Below the pieces are notes generated by a model. That model was not told where the DNA came from and searched no databases. It saw only the letters and a list, made by a program, of their open reading frames with translations. A stretch of 64,000 nt of DNA from Spirochaetia bacterium (GTDB taxonomy: Bacteria; Spirochaetota; Spirochaetia; Treponematales; Breznakiellaceae). Shown here in pieces: positions 33,830 through 45,050 of this stretch. Positions within the stretch are counted from its first letter, which is position 1, and each line of letters begins with the position of its first letter. The position numbers and the translations under genes are program-made. Where the stretch lies: NCBI GenBank assembly GCA_025997675.1, contig BNUX01000002.1, positions 16,175 to 80,174 on the forward strand, read 5' to 3'.

Positions 33830-35717
33830 ACTGGGTCACCGTAACAATGGCAATCAGCACCAGGCCGACGATATCGGTCAAGAGGCCCGTGTGTATCAGG
33901 AACAATCCCCCGGTAATGAGGACGAACCGCAGGGGGAGCGCAATGTGGCGGCGCATATACCCTTCCAGGCCCGTCGAAAGACCGAACATGCCAATAACCG
34001 AGGTGACTATGATACGGATAACCTCGGGAATCGTGGTGTCGATAAAGAGCATTGAGGGGTCGAAGACAAAAATATAGGGGATGATAAAGGCGGTGATCGC
34101 CAGACGTGTGGCGGTGACCCCGGTCTTAATGGGGTTTGCCTTGGCAATCGCCGCCCCCGCATAGGCCGCCAGGGCCACCGGGGGGGTAATGTCCGCCACA
34201 ATCCCGAAGTAGAATACAAACATATGGGCCGCCAGAACCGGCACCCCCATGCGTATCACGATGGGGGCGGTGATGGTGGCCATGATCACGTAGTTGGCCG
34301 TGGTGGGGATCCCCATCCCCAGGATAAGGCAGGCAATCATGGTCAGGACCAGGGCCAGGAAGAGGCTGTTATTGGCCACCGAGAGAAGCACCGAGATAAG
34401 CACCTGCCCCAGACCGGTGAGGGAGACGATCCCCACCACTACCCCCGCGATGGCGCAGGCCATAGCCACCCCGATGGTGTTCCGGGACCCTCCGCAGAGG
34501 GCGTCCACAAAGGATCTCGGGGTAAACCGGGTTTCCTTCCGGAAGAAGGTCACCACCACCGCCGCCAGGATGGCGTAACAGGCCGCATAGGCCGGGGTCT
34601 TCCCTAAGCTCATCAGGGCTACCAGGATGACCACCGGAAGGAAGAGGTAGCCCTTGGCGATGAAGAGCTTCCAGAAATGGGGGATTTCCTCCTTGGGAAG
34701 CCCCCTCAAGCCCAGCTTTTTCGCCTCAAAGTGGATCATCAGGAAGATCCCCGTAAAGTAGAGTATCGCCGGCAGGATGGCCGAAACGGCGATCACCGCG
34801 TAGGGGATATTGGTCAGCTCCGCCATGAGGAAGGCGGCGGCCCCCATGATGGGGGGCATGATCTGTCCCCCGGTGGAGGCGGCGGCTTCCACCGCAGCGG
34901 CAAACTCCGGCTTATACCCGGTCTTCTTCATCACCGGAATGGTGACGCTGCCGGAACCCACCGTATTGGCCACGGAACTGCCGGAGTACATCCCCTCCAG
35001 GGCGCTGGCTATGACCGCCACCTTGGCGGGCCACCCGGAGGCGAACCCCGCGATGGAATTGGCCAGGTCGATAAAGAAGGTGGCAATCCCGGACTTCTCC
35101 AGAAAGGAGGCCAGGAAGATGAAGAGCACGATAAAGGTGGAGCAGACCCCGATGGGGGTGCCGATAATACCGTCGGTGGTATAGAACAGCTGATGCACCA
35201 CCCGGCGCAGGGAAAACCCCGCCACAAAGGCGTAGGTAATAAACCCTCCGGCCACCACCAGGATAGGAATCCCCACCACCCGGCGGCAAAGTTCCGCCAG
35301 GATGAGTATCCCCATTACCCCCATAACCATATCCAGACCCTGGAGCATGATTGCCCGGCCTACGATGGCCTGGAAATTCACCACATAATAGAAGAATGCA
35401 ATGGCCCCCAGGGTCCCCAGAACGATGTCGTACCAGGCTATGCGGTTTTCATGCTTGGTCATCCCCCGCTTGACCGGGTAGAGGAGGTACCCGATGAATA
35501 CCAGAATCCCCAGGAAGGCGCTCCGCCGGACCTGCTCCGGCAGGGATATCACCAGGGTGACTAGGAGCACATAGACAGTAAAAAGGATCAGGAGACCCTT
35601 GATAATGATGTTTGGGACGCCGGAAAACCGCCGCACATTCGACTCCCGGTCGAACTGGGCAATGAGTTTTTCAGTTTCCTCTTCCGTCATGATGTGAATA
35701 GACTTGTCGTGGGTCAT
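33810..35717 (-). CDS. TRAP transporter, fused 4TM/12TM permease
   Basis: 635 aa, about 16 membrane segments. The small (DctQ) and large (DctM) TRAP membrane subunits are fused, as in TAXI-type systems. Typical DctM stretches: IGTPIGVCSTFIVLFIFLAS, EGMYSGSSVANTVGSGSVT, GGQIMPPIMGAAAFLMAE and LGMGIPTTANYVIMATI. It imports an organic acid or similar solute driven by an ion gradient; the substrate is unknown. It is third in an operon after TAXI and DUF1850 genes. Its final codons are duplicated beyond array 3. Confidence 0.93.
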   Translation of the reverse strand: MTHDKSIHIMTEEETEKLIAQFDRESNVRRFSGVPNIIIKGLLILFTVYVLLVTLVISLPEQVRRSAFLGILVFIGYLLYPVKRGMTKHENRIAWYDIVLGTLGAIAFFYYVVNFQAIVGRAIMLQGLDMVMGVMGILILAELCRRVVGIPILVVAGGFITYAFVAGFSLRRVVHQLFYTTDGIIGTPIGVCSTFIVLFIFLASFLEKSGIATFFIDLANSIAGFASGWPAKVAVIASALEGMYSGSSVANTVGSGSVTIPVMKKTGYKPEFAAAVEAAASTGGQIMPPIMGAAAFLMAELTNIPYAVIAVSAILPAILYFTGIFLMIHFEAKKLGLRGLPKEEIPHFWKLFIAKGYLFLPVVILVALMSLGKTPAYAACYAILAAVVVTFFRKETRFTPRSFVDALCGGSRNTIGVAMACAIAGVVVGIVSLTGLGQVLISVLLSVANNSLFLALVLTMIACLILGMGIPTTANYVIMATITAPIVIRMGVPVLAAHMFVFYFGIVADITPPVALAAYAGAAIAKANPIKTGVTATRLAITAFIIPYIFVFDPSMLFIDTTIPEVIRIIVTSVIGMFGLSTGLEGYMRRHIALPLRFVLITGGLFLIHTGLLTDIVGLVLIAIVTVTQYMGKKP

Positions 35718-35729
35718 AACCGTAACTCC

Positions 35730-36218
35730 TTAGAACCTTTGGTTCCATCGCACCATAATAGTTATATGGGCATTTCGTCCACACCGTTCCCGGAGGCTCA
35801 CCTGTTCCCTTCCAATGATCAACAGATGATCCGAAACGGTCCCGACGATTAGATTAAGCTTTTTATACGACTGGGTAAACCCGGTGATCACCAGAGCGTC
35901 CCCGTCCCGTGTAAGGGTCTGCCCCGTTTCAAGCTGGCTCTGCATACCCGCCCCAAAGCTTCCGAACCGGGTGGCCGTAGGCGCCATCGTATACCCCTCC
36001 ACCCGGAAGGTATCCCGCACCGGCGTCTGATTAACCGAATGGATAAACTCCAGGGAAAACTCCGTCCCCGTCTTTACCGGCCACCTGCCATAGACCCTGC
36101 CGGAAGCGGCATCGGCGATAACAAGATGCTTACCGCCCGCCCCATAAAATACCGCCCCCGAAACAACAAGGGCGGCTATAATAATACCTACAATAACCCA
36201 GGGCCAGAGCCGGGACAC
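35730..36218 (-). CDS. DUF1850 accessory protein of the TAXI-TRAP system
   Basis: 162 aa. One N-terminal membrane segment or signal (WPWVIVGIIIAALVVSGAVF) is followed by a small beta-rich domain with FSLEFIHSVNQTPVRDTFRV, typical of DUF1850. The family is regularly found between TAXI binding-protein and fused TRAP permease genes, but its function is not established. The GTG start immediately follows the TAXI stop codon. Confidence 0.8.
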   Translation of the reverse strand: MSRLWPWVIVGIIIAALVVSGAVFYGAGGKHLVIADAASGRVYGRWPVKTGTEFSLEFIHSVNQTPVRDTFRVEGYTMAPTATRFGSFGAGMQSQLETGQTLTRDGDALVITGFTQSYKKLNLIVGTVSDHLLIIGREQVSLRERCGRNAHITIMVRWNQRF

Positions 36219-37175
36219 CTATTTAATGGCGCCGATTTCCCGGAAGTACCGTTCAGCCCCCGGATGGAAGGGTACGGAGATACCGCTTACCGCATACTCC
36301 ACCGACAATTCCCCCCCCTTGGCATGGGCCGTTTGGATTTGAGCCTTGTTTTCCAGCAGGGCCTTGGTAAGGCTGTAGACCGTATCCGCCGGAACCTTTT
36401 TACTGACGATGAAGGTAGCCTTTACCGCCAGGGTGTTCACCGGCGCGGTCAGTCCCCGGTAGGAATTCGCCGCTAGAGGAAACTGGGTATAGAAGGGATA
36501 ATCCCGCATAAGCACCTGTGCGTGTTCATCGTCAATTTCAAGAATCGTGATCTCCTTCCCAATGGCCAAATCCACAATGGCGGTGGTGGGCGCACCGGCG
36601 ACACAGAAGAACGCGTCGATCTTGTTGTCCCGGAGTGCGTCCGCAGAGGCGCCGAAGCTGAGGTTTTGCTTGTTGATGTCGTTAAAGGTAATCCCATAGG
36701 CATCCAGGATCTGCTTGGCGTTGAATTCGACACCGCTCCCTGCATCCCCCACGGAGACATTCTTCCCCTTGAGGTCCGCGATGGTCCGGATACCCGTTGC
36801 GGGATTGACCACCACCTGACAGACCTCCGCGTAGAGCGCCGCCATAGCGACAAAATCCTGGGTTTGCTCCCCGGTAAAGAGATCCACCCCCCGGTAGGCA
36901 TAATCCATCACGTCGTTCTGTACGATGGCAATTTCCACTTCCCCGGCGGCAATAAGCTGAATATTTGCCTTACTCGCCCCGGTGGACTGGATGGTGATGG
37001 GAACCTTGGTTTTTTCGGTCAGAACCTGGCCCACCGCCGACCCGAAGGCATAATACGTACCGGTATTTCCCCCGGTAGCCATGCGGAGCTGCTGACTGCT
37101 CCCCTTGGCATAGGCGCCAAGGGTCAAACCCAGAAACAACACCGCAGTAATAAAAAGAACTCTTGAACCTTTCAT
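36219..37175 (-). CDS. TAXI-family TRAP solute-binding protein
   Basis: 318 aa secreted binding protein. The signal peptide is MKGSRVLFITAVLFLGLTLGAYA. RMATGGNTGTYYAFGSAVGQVL is the hallmark TAXI N-terminal motif, followed by IAIVQNDVMDYAYRG and GKNVSVGDAGSGVEFNAKQIL. It delivers solute to the fused permease; glutamate-like ligands are known for some TAXI proteins. Start has AGGAGGAG. It heads the TAXI-DUF1850-permease operon, with putP upstream. Confidence 0.93.
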   Translation of the reverse strand: MKGSRVLFITAVLFLGLTLGAYAKGSSQQLRMATGGNTGTYYAFGSAVGQVLTEKTKVPITIQSTGASKANIQLIAAGEVEIAIVQNDVMDYAYRGVDLFTGEQTQDFVAMAALYAEVCQVVVNPATGIRTIADLKGKNVSVGDAGSGVEFNAKQILDAYGITFNDINKQNLSFGASADALRDNKIDAFFCVAGAPTTAIVDLAIGKEITILEIDDEHAQVLMRDYPFYTQFPLAANSYRGLTAPVNTLAVKATFIVSKKVPADTVYSLTKALLENKAQIQTAHAKGGELSVEYAVSGISVPFHPGAERYFREIGAIK

Positions 37176-37244
37176 TTTTCTCCTCCTAAACTAAACAGAC
37201 TATAGGACTATACAAACTTAACCCCATTAGATCAAACCCCCGCC

Positions 37245-38765
37245 TTAGAATTCCGCAGTCCGGGCGGCTTCGAATTCCTTGTCGATTGCACCGGACGGCT
37301 TCGGGGTCCCCAGGCTCACCAGGAAAATAACCAGGCAGGACAGGATAAAAGCGGGGAGCAGTTCGTAGACCCCAAAGGCCCCGCCGATTTTGCTGATCCC
37401 TTCCTTCCATATAAACACCATAAGCCCGCCGGTGAGCATCCCCGCGATGGCCCCCTGGAGGGTGGTTCGTTTCCAGAACAGGGAGAAAAGGATGAGCGGG
37501 CCGAAGGTGGCGCCCAGCCCCGCCCAGGCGTAAGACACGATCCGGAAGATGGAATTGTTCCCCGAAAGGGCGATGGACACCCCGAAGATCGTTACTACCA
37601 GCATGGTTATCCGTGCCACCCACATCACCAGTTGTTCCCCGGCGTCCTTCTTGAGGAGCCCCTTGAAGAGGTCGTTTGCCAGGGCCGAGGAGGCAATGAG
37701 CATATAGGAGTCACTGGAACTCATGGACGCCGCCAGGACCCCGGAAATCACGATCCCCGCCAGGAGGGGGGGGAAGAAGCGCTGGGCCAGGTGGAGGAAG
37801 ATGTTCTCCGCATTTCCCGCCGTGGTTAAGAGGTCGGGCAGGTAGGCGCGGCCGATAAGGCCGATAGCCACCGCCGCGAAGAGGGAGAGCCCGCACCAGG
37901 TCACCGCGATGAGCCGGGATTCCGCAATCTTGGAGGATTTCTTAATCGCCATGAATCGGAGCAGCACCTGGGGCATCCCGAAGTACCCAAGCCCCCAGGC
38001 CAGACAGGACAGGATGGAGAGGAAACCGTAGTCCGCCCCGGCAGCCTTCGCCGGCACATAGATACCGAAAATATCCGTAAACCGGGGGAAGTGCGCCAGG
38101 TTTTCCGAAACCCCCGCAAAGCCCCCGGCGTGGACGAAGCCGAATGCCAGCACCAGGAGCAGGGCGCAGACCATGAGGATACCCTGGACAAAGTCGCAGG
38201 TACTTTCCGCCAGGAAGCCCCCCAGGAGGGTATAGAACAGCACCAGCACCGCCCCCAGGATAACCATGACGGCAAAGTATTGTTCCGCCCCGAACACATA
38301 GCCAAAGAGCTTCCCGAAGGTCACAAACTGGGCTCCTGCATATATGGAAAAGAACACCAGGATCATCACTGCGGCGATAGACATAAGGATACGCTTTTTG
38401 TCGTGGAACCGGTTGCTGAAGTAATCCGGCAGGGTGATAGCGTTACCGGCCACCTGGGAATAGGAACGGAGCCGTTTGGCCACCAGCTTCCAGTTTATCC
38501 AGGTACCGATGAAGAGGCCCACCGCAGTCCAGAAGGCCTCCCCCATCCCGGTAAAGTAGGCCACCCCCGGCAGCCCCATCAGGAGCCAGCCGCTCATATC
38601 CGAAGCCTCGGCGCTCATAGCCGCCACCCAGGGACCGAGCCCCCGTTTCCCCAGGAAAAACTCCTCGGGGTTGCTGTTACTCCGCCGGGCAAACCACAAC
38701 CCAATGGCAATAATAAGCACCAGATAGGCGCCCATACCAATCAGGGTCTGAACAGAACCAGACAT
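37245..38765 (-). CDS. putP: sodium/proline symporter
   Basis: 506 aa, about 13 membrane helices of the SSS family. GPWVAAMSAEASDMSGWLLMG near residue 45 is the PutP-type first-helix motif involved in Na+ and proline binding. GLGYFGMPQVLLRFMAIK and ASMSSSDSYMLIASSALANDL are further signatures. It ends 69 bp before the TAXI gene start and may or may not be co-transcribed with it. Start has AAGGAGG. Confidence 0.92.
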   Translation of the reverse strand: MSGSVQTLIGMGAYLVLIIAIGLWFARRSNSNPEEFFLGKRGLGPWVAAMSAEASDMSGWLLMGLPGVAYFTGMGEAFWTAVGLFIGTWINWKLVAKRLRSYSQVAGNAITLPDYFSNRFHDKKRILMSIAAVMILVFFSIYAGAQFVTFGKLFGYVFGAEQYFAVMVILGAVLVLFYTLLGGFLAESTCDFVQGILMVCALLLVLAFGFVHAGGFAGVSENLAHFPRFTDIFGIYVPAKAAGADYGFLSILSCLAWGLGYFGMPQVLLRFMAIKKSSKIAESRLIAVTWCGLSLFAAVAIGLIGRAYLPDLLTTAGNAENIFLHLAQRFFPPLLAGIVISGVLAASMSSSDSYMLIASSALANDLFKGLLKKDAGEQLVMWVARITMLVVTIFGVSIALSGNNSIFRIVSYAWAGLGATFGPLILFSLFWKRTTLQGAIAGMLTGGLMVFIWKEGISKIGGAFGVYELLPAFILSCLVIFLVSLGTPKPSGAIDKEFEAARTAEF

Positions 38766-38830
38766 ATATCCTCCTTATGGATACACAGATCTAAGTAATT
38801 GCAGCTGAAAGAAGGCAAGTAAAAACGTAA

Positions 38831-38903
38831 TCGGGCAGGGCGGATTTGAACCGCCGACCTCTTGGTCCCGAACCAAGCGCGCTACCAACTGCGCTACTAC
38901 CCG
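38831..38903 (-). tRNA. tRNA-Pro(CGG)
   Basis: Acceptor CGGGTAG/CTGCCCG and anticodon stem CTTGG/CCAAG with loop TTCGGGA give anticodon CGG. Discriminator A; CCA not encoded. Confidence 0.93.
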
Positions 38904-38950
38904 AAAAAAAACCCGTCCCAAGGACGGGCTTGGCGAATCTTTCGATTCGA

Positions 38951-39025
38951 CGGGAGCGACGGGGCTTGAACCCGCGATCTCCGGCTTGACAGGCCAGCGT
39001 GATAAACCAGCTTCACTACGCCCCC
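38951..39025 (-). tRNA. tRNA-Asp(GTC)
   Basis: Acceptor GGGGGCG/CGCTCCC, anticodon stem CTGGC/GCCGG, loop CTGTCAA, anticodon GTC, discriminator G. Confidence 0.92.
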
Positions 39026-39062
39026 ATACGTTCCAGTAGCCTAATGAATGGGGGAAAAAAAG

Positions 39063-39482
39063 TCAAGCAGTACGAAACACGTTTTTGATCATTCGCTTCC
39101 CCGGCAGGCGGTAAATGTCAAAATCCGAATCAATGCTGACGATGGACATGATACCCCGTTTTTCCGCGGCGAGTACCAGAGTAGCATCGGCAAAATCCAT
39201 TGGTAAATCGTGGTATTGGTTAATTAACGCCGATACCCGTAAAAGGTCGCCCTGAGAGATATCGTGGAGGATAAGCCCCCGGCGGTTCACCCACTCAAAG
39301 AAATCCATCTGGGCCTTGATGCTGAAGTCCAGCATGTAGCAAACCTCGGTCAGTACCGCCAGGGTGCTTACAAACCGGTAATTCGTCCCCCTAAGAAAAT
39401 CTTTCATCCGTTCATGATAATTATCATCCCGGTCAAAGAGGGCTATCAGGGGACCCGCGTCAATGAGGATGGTGTTTAGCAT
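39063..39482 (-). CDS. PIN-domain toxin (VapC-like ribonuclease)
   Basis: 139 aa. It has acidic active-site residues in TILIDAGPLIALFD (Asp8), VLTEVCYML (Glu near 45), MDFADATLVLAAEK (Asp near 96 and 99) and SIDSDFDIYR. PIN toxins cut tRNA or rRNA. Its start overlaps the end of the RHH antitoxin gene by 23 bp, which couples translation and is typical of type II modules. Confidence 0.87.
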   Translation of the reverse strand: MLNTILIDAGPLIALFDRDDNYHERMKDFLRGTNYRFVSTLAVLTEVCYMLDFSIKAQMDFFEWVNRRGLILHDISQGDLLRVSALINQYHDLPMDFADATLVLAAEKRGIMSIVSIDSDFDIYRLPGKRMIKNVFRTA

Positions 39483-39711
39483 GAAGCTTTTCCCTTATAC
39501 GGGTTTTATAGCCGGTGGACAGGCCGCCGTCCCCGCTGCCGTATCGTCCAAAATAGGCTTCCCCAAGCTCCCAGGAGCTTTTTTCTTTTTCCTCCTGGGC
39601 CAGATAGGTTGCCACCGCATCCCGTACACATTCGGTCTTGGTTATACCCCTTGCTTTAGCGCTTACATCGAGACGATACTCTAAATCTTCGGGCAGTCTG
39701 GCACTGGTCAT
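39460..39711 (-). CDS. ribbon-helix-helix antitoxin
   Basis: 83 aa. The N-terminal TSARLPEDLEYRLDVSAKAR plus GITKTECVRDAVATYLAQEE is a CopG/RHH DNA-binding domain; the C-terminal part should wrap the PIN toxin. A promoter with a 9-1-9 palindrome over the -10 box lies just upstream, which fits autorepression by the toxin-antitoxin complex. Confidence 0.85.
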   Translation of the reverse strand: MTSARLPEDLEYRLDVSAKARGITKTECVRDAVATYLAQEEKEKSSWELGEAYFGRYGSGDGGLSTGYKTRIREKLHAKHHPH

Positions 39712-39725
39712 GGCGTTTTTCTCCT

Positions 39726-39763
39726 GTAATACACAGTGTACTACAGAAATTTCCCCTTGTCAA
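39726..39763 (-). promoter_or_regulatory. promoter and palindromic operator of the PIN/RHH pair
   Basis: On the minus strand TTGACA (39763-39758), a 17-nt spacer and TACACT (39740-39735). The inverted repeat GTAATACAC-A-GTGTACTAC (39726-39744, one mismatch) covers the -10 box. Confidence 0.65.
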
Positions 39764-39872
39764 GATCTTTTTCATGGTTATTAAAAAAACTCTATATTTT
39801 ACACAAACCAGTTGACAGATACTGAATCTACCCCTTATGTTTCAAGGGAAATCACTTTTATTGGAGAAAGCT

Positions 39873-40109
39873 ATGGTTCTGTTCAGAGAGTACAAAGACG
39901 ATTTTCCATCCTTCCTGGCCCTGGATGATGACGACGACGATGATCTGGATGACGACGACGATTTTGATGACATGGAAGACGATTTCGAAGACGATTTTGA
40001 TGACGATTTCGACGATGACGACGACGATTTTGATGATGACGACGACGACGACGATGATGATTTCGATGACTTTGAAGAGGACCCGGATTTTGATGACGAC
40101 CTTGATTAA
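39873..40109 (+). CDS. poly-aspartate acidic protein
   Basis: 78 aa. After MVLFREYKDDFPSFLAL the rest is almost only Asp with regularly placed Phe and a few Glu (DDDFDDD-type blocks) to the C-terminus. The start at 39873 has TTGGAGA upstream; an ATG at 39837 lacks one. The net charge would be extremely negative. Known acidic low-complexity proteins act as DNA mimics, divalent-cation buffers or chaperones of basic proteins. Nothing here decides between them. It is convergent with rsfS, stops 12 bp apart. Confidence 0.6.
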   Translation: MVLFREYKDDFPSFLALDDDDDDDLDDDDDFDDMEDDFEDDFDDDFDDDDDDFDDDDDDDDDDFDDFEEDPDFDDDLD

Positions 40110-40121
40110 TAAGAGCGGATT

Positions 40122-40481
40122 TTAGGGGTCTATTATCAAGGCGGCGCTCCAAAGCCGTTCCAGTTCATAGAACGAACGGGAATTCGCGGACATGAGGTGA
40201 ATCACGATGTTTCCCAGATCGGTGAGGTTCCATTCATCATCGGCGGCGGTTTTCCTCTGTCCCCTGAGTATCGGTATGCCTTTTTCCCGGGCATAGTCCT
40301 TGATGTGCCGCTGCAGGCCCGTCATGTGGGTATTGCTGGAGACTGTGGCGATCACAAAGAAATCGGTCCAGTAGTTGATTTCCCGGAGATCCATCACTAT
40401 GACCTCTTCCCCGCGGTGGTCCCTGATAAGGGCGGCTAGTTCGAGGGCGGCCCTGTCATCCGCCCGAAGCGTATCTTCCAT
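40122..40481 (-). CDS. rsfS: ribosomal silencing factor
   Basis: 119 aa. It binds uL14 and blocks subunit joining in starvation. Family stretches VMDLREINYWTDFFVIATVSSNTHMTGL and EWNLTDLGNIVIHLMSANSRSFYELERLW are clear. The start at 40481 is preferred (AAAGGA upstream) over a TTG at 40496. It overlaps the end of the LCP gene by 26 bp and closes the rplU-to-rsfS block. Confidence 0.93.
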   Translation of the reverse strand: MEDTLRADDRAALELAALIRDHRGEEVIVMDLREINYWTDFFVIATVSSNTHMTGLQRHIKDYAREKGIPILRGQRKTAADDEWNLTDLGNIVIHLMSANSRSFYELERLWSAALIIDP

Positions 40482-41648
40482 TGAAGTCCTTTCCAATAAT
40501 AAGGGTAAAATCTGAACGATATTCCAGATTCTGAATTGGTATGTCTATGTTCGGATTGGACCGGATGTTCCGGCAGCGGATAATCTCTCCAAAGGTTTTG
40601 GCCATGTCCTCGTACCCGGAGTGATCCACAATTTCCGTGATTTCGTAGTCGTTCCGATCCGCGTTACCGATGGAAATAACGTCATACCCAAAACCCCGGA
40701 GTAAATCCGCCGTCCTTCCCGCAAGCCCCGCCGTGGCGGTTCCATTCAGGACCTCCACGGTTAAGACCCGCTCAGAAATATCCCCCCTCATTTGCCTGGT
40801 CAGGGACGCAAGGGATTGGCGGACGATTTCCTTGATCAGGTTGCCGTCGTAGAGGGGAAAGAGGAGCCTCTGCCCGGAAACTTCCCGGGCAATACCCTGA
40901 ACGGACTGGATATTCACCCGGTCCGTGTCAAGCTTGGCCAGTTCGTCAAAAAGCCGGACCCTGGTCCGGATATCCATAGGTGTTTTCAGCAGGGGCTGGT
41001 ATATCTGGGCCACGCTTGCCTGCTTGAGGTAGCCGGCCTTTTCCCCCAGCCGCTTGATAAGCCCCAGGAAAAACCGCTGCCGGCGGAAATGGGCCAGTTC
41101 CCGGTCCTCTTCGGGCAATTCATAGGTTATGTAGCTTCGGGCTTTGGCCCCATCCAGCCGGGTCACCCCTGAGGGGAAGAGGATCCTGTTGCCCTTTTCA
41201 TATATTTCCACCGGGGCGGGGACGAACAGTTCCACCCCCTCAATTAAATCCACCACCTTTCCCAGGTTCTCCAGCTCTATCACGATGGAAAAATTGATCT
41301 CAATGCCCAGAAAGTTTTCCATTTCCCGTTCGAATGCCCCCACTCTCTGGGGGTCGTATACCGTATCGATCCGGTCCACCCGATTGATCCGCTGGATGAT
41401 CAGCCCCACTTCACCGGGTATGTCGAAGATGGCCGCCCGTTTGGTTTCCGGGTAATAGAACAAAACATAGGAACTCAGGGGTTTCCTATTCTCTTCAATG
41501 ATGAAGAGGGTTGAAATAACCCGGTCCCCGGAAAGGGCTTCCTCAATCGGATCCGAGCGTAGGGCTAAAATGATGAAGGCAATGCCCCCTCCCAGGAGTA
41601 ATAGGATGAGTACTAAAAGAAACGCGCTGGCATCAGCCTTTATTTTTC

Positions 41649-41652
<4 letters not shown>
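40456..41652 (-). CDS. LytR-CpsA-Psr (LCP) family protein with LytR_C domain
   Basis: 398 aa. An N-terminal membrane anchor (about 9-31) is followed by an LCP domain (about 55-220), with the typical TRLDGAKARSYITYEL then HFRRQRFFLGLIKRL. A C-terminal LytR_C domain (about 295-390) includes EVLNGTATAGLAGRTADLLRGFGYDV. LCP proteins transfer polymers from undecaprenyl phosphate to the cell wall in Gram-positives; the acceptor in spirochaetes is not known. It overlaps nadD by 4 bp. Confidence 0.85.
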
Positions 41653-43942
<2,290 letters not shown>

Positions 43943-43973
43943 TCATTGCCCTATTTTCTGACAAACCGGTACC

Positions 43974-44237
43974 CTAAAGAGCCACCGTTGCAGGTACGAT
44001 CCCGGCAAGTTTCCGGCCCCGGCGGTTGGAAAATGCCACCGTCCCATCGGCAAGGGCAAAGAGGGTATAGTCCCTGCCGCAGCCCACATTTGCACCGGGA
44101 TGTATCCTGGTTCCCCGCTGGCGTACAATAATAGTCCCCGCCTTTACCGGCTGCCCGTCGGACGCCTTAACCCCAAGGTACTGGGGATTCGAGTCCCGTC
44201 CGTTCTTCGCGCCGCTTCCGCCTCTTTTCCGAGCCAT
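43974..44237 (-). CDS. rpmA: 50S ribosomal protein bL27
   Basis: 87 aa. [20 protein letters not shown] then [22 protein letters not shown] is diagnostic for bL27. The N-terminus is the short, mature type and lacks the FFA-containing extension that Prp removes in Firmicutes, although prp lies immediately upstream. ATG at 44237 lies 1 bp after the prp stop. Confidence 0.96.
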   Translation of the reverse strand: MARKRGGSGAKNGRDSNPQYLGVKASDGQPVKAGTIIVRQRGTRIHPGANVGCGRDYTLFALADGTVAFSNRRGRKLAGIVPATVAL

Positions 44238-44238
44238 A

Positions 44239-44583
44239 TCATTCCTCCTCTAAGCCTTCGCTTAATATATATATACTACAATAGTCCGGGTATTCCCCGG
44301 CGACCGACTCCAGCCCCTCCAACAGAAAAGCGCCCACTGCGGAAAGGAACTCCCTTCCCTGGCCGGTATACTCAATCTCCATCCCCACCAGCCCCCGTTC
44401 AGGGGCCGTTCCCCGAACCGTGATCCCCTCCCCACGGGAAAGGACCCTCAATGCCGTCCTGGTCAACACCGATACGGCGGCGCATACAATATCGCCGCCC
44501 TTAGGCCCCGCCCCGGCGTGGCCCCGGACCCGGCAGGACTTCAATAGTCCCGCCTTATCCAAAGCCGCGTCGATAGTTATCAT
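44239..44583 (-). CDS. prp: ribosomal-processing cysteine protease Prp
   Basis: 114 aa. [22 protein letters not shown] holds the catalytic His (GHAG) and Cys (DIVCAAVS). In Firmicutes Prp trims bL27. Here it sits in the classic rplU-prp-rpmA order. Its presence next to an unextended bL27 suggests another substrate or a retained assembly role. Confidence 0.9.
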   Translation of the reverse strand: MITIDAALDKAGLLKSCRVRGHAGAGPKGGDIVCAAVSVLTRTALRVLSRGEGITVRGTAPERGLVGMEIEYTGQGREFLSAVGAFLLEGLESVAGEYPDYCSIYILSEGLEEE

Positions 44584-44585
44584 GG

Positions 44586-44897
44586 CTACGCCCCGACAAT
44601 ATCCTGTATCTTGATAATAGAATACTGCTGGCGATGCCCCTGCTTACGCCGGTAATCCTTCTTTGGCATATACTTAAACACGATAATCTTGGGGTCCTTC
44701 CCGTGGCTTTCCACCACCGCGGATACCTTGGCGCCCGTAACATAGGGAGCCCCCACGGTCACCGCTTCACCGGAAACCAAAAGCACGGAATCAATATCCA
44801 CCGCGGCGCCGACTTCGGCGTCTATCCGGTCAACTTTTAACACGGCCCCTTTCTCGGCCTTATACTGTTTTCCTTTAAACTCAACCAATGCGTACAT
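44586..44897 (-). CDS. rplU: 50S ribosomal protein bL21
   Basis: 103 aa. MYALVEFKGKQYKAEKGAVL and the C-terminal YMPKKDYRRKQGHRQQYSII are typical of bL21. The start at 44897 (MYALVEF) matches the family N-terminus; an ATG three codons upstream is less likely. It is first gene of the leftward ribosomal block, behind a good promoter. Confidence 0.95.
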   Translation of the reverse strand: MYALVEFKGKQYKAEKGAVLKVDRIDAEVGAAVDIDSVLLVSGEAVTVGAPYVTGAKVSAVVESHGKDPKIIVFKYMPKKDYRRKQGHRQQYSIIKIQDIVGA

Positions 44898-44929
44898 ACT
44901 TATCATCCTTTCCGATACGAGTGGTATAT

Positions 44930-44959
44930 TTTATACCCCGATAGGGACGAAAGTGTCAA
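44930..44959 (-). promoter_or_regulatory. sigma70-type promoter for the rplU block
   Basis: Minus strand TTGACA (44959-44954), an 18-nt spacer and TATAAA (44935-44930), about 33 bp before the rplU start. Confidence 0.7.
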
Positions 44960-45050
44960 GTGGGTCGGCAGAAATCAGCAGGAGCCCCCTTGACGCCGGC
45001 CTTGTATGTGTATTATTCTGAATTTGACAAAACGACATTAAGGAAGCGTC

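Noticed and set aside
33583-34077. 164-aa plus-strand VPPVEAT-repeat protein over array 3
   Set aside because: It runs antisense into the TRAP permease gene and has no start signal; the open frame follows from the 21-bp period.
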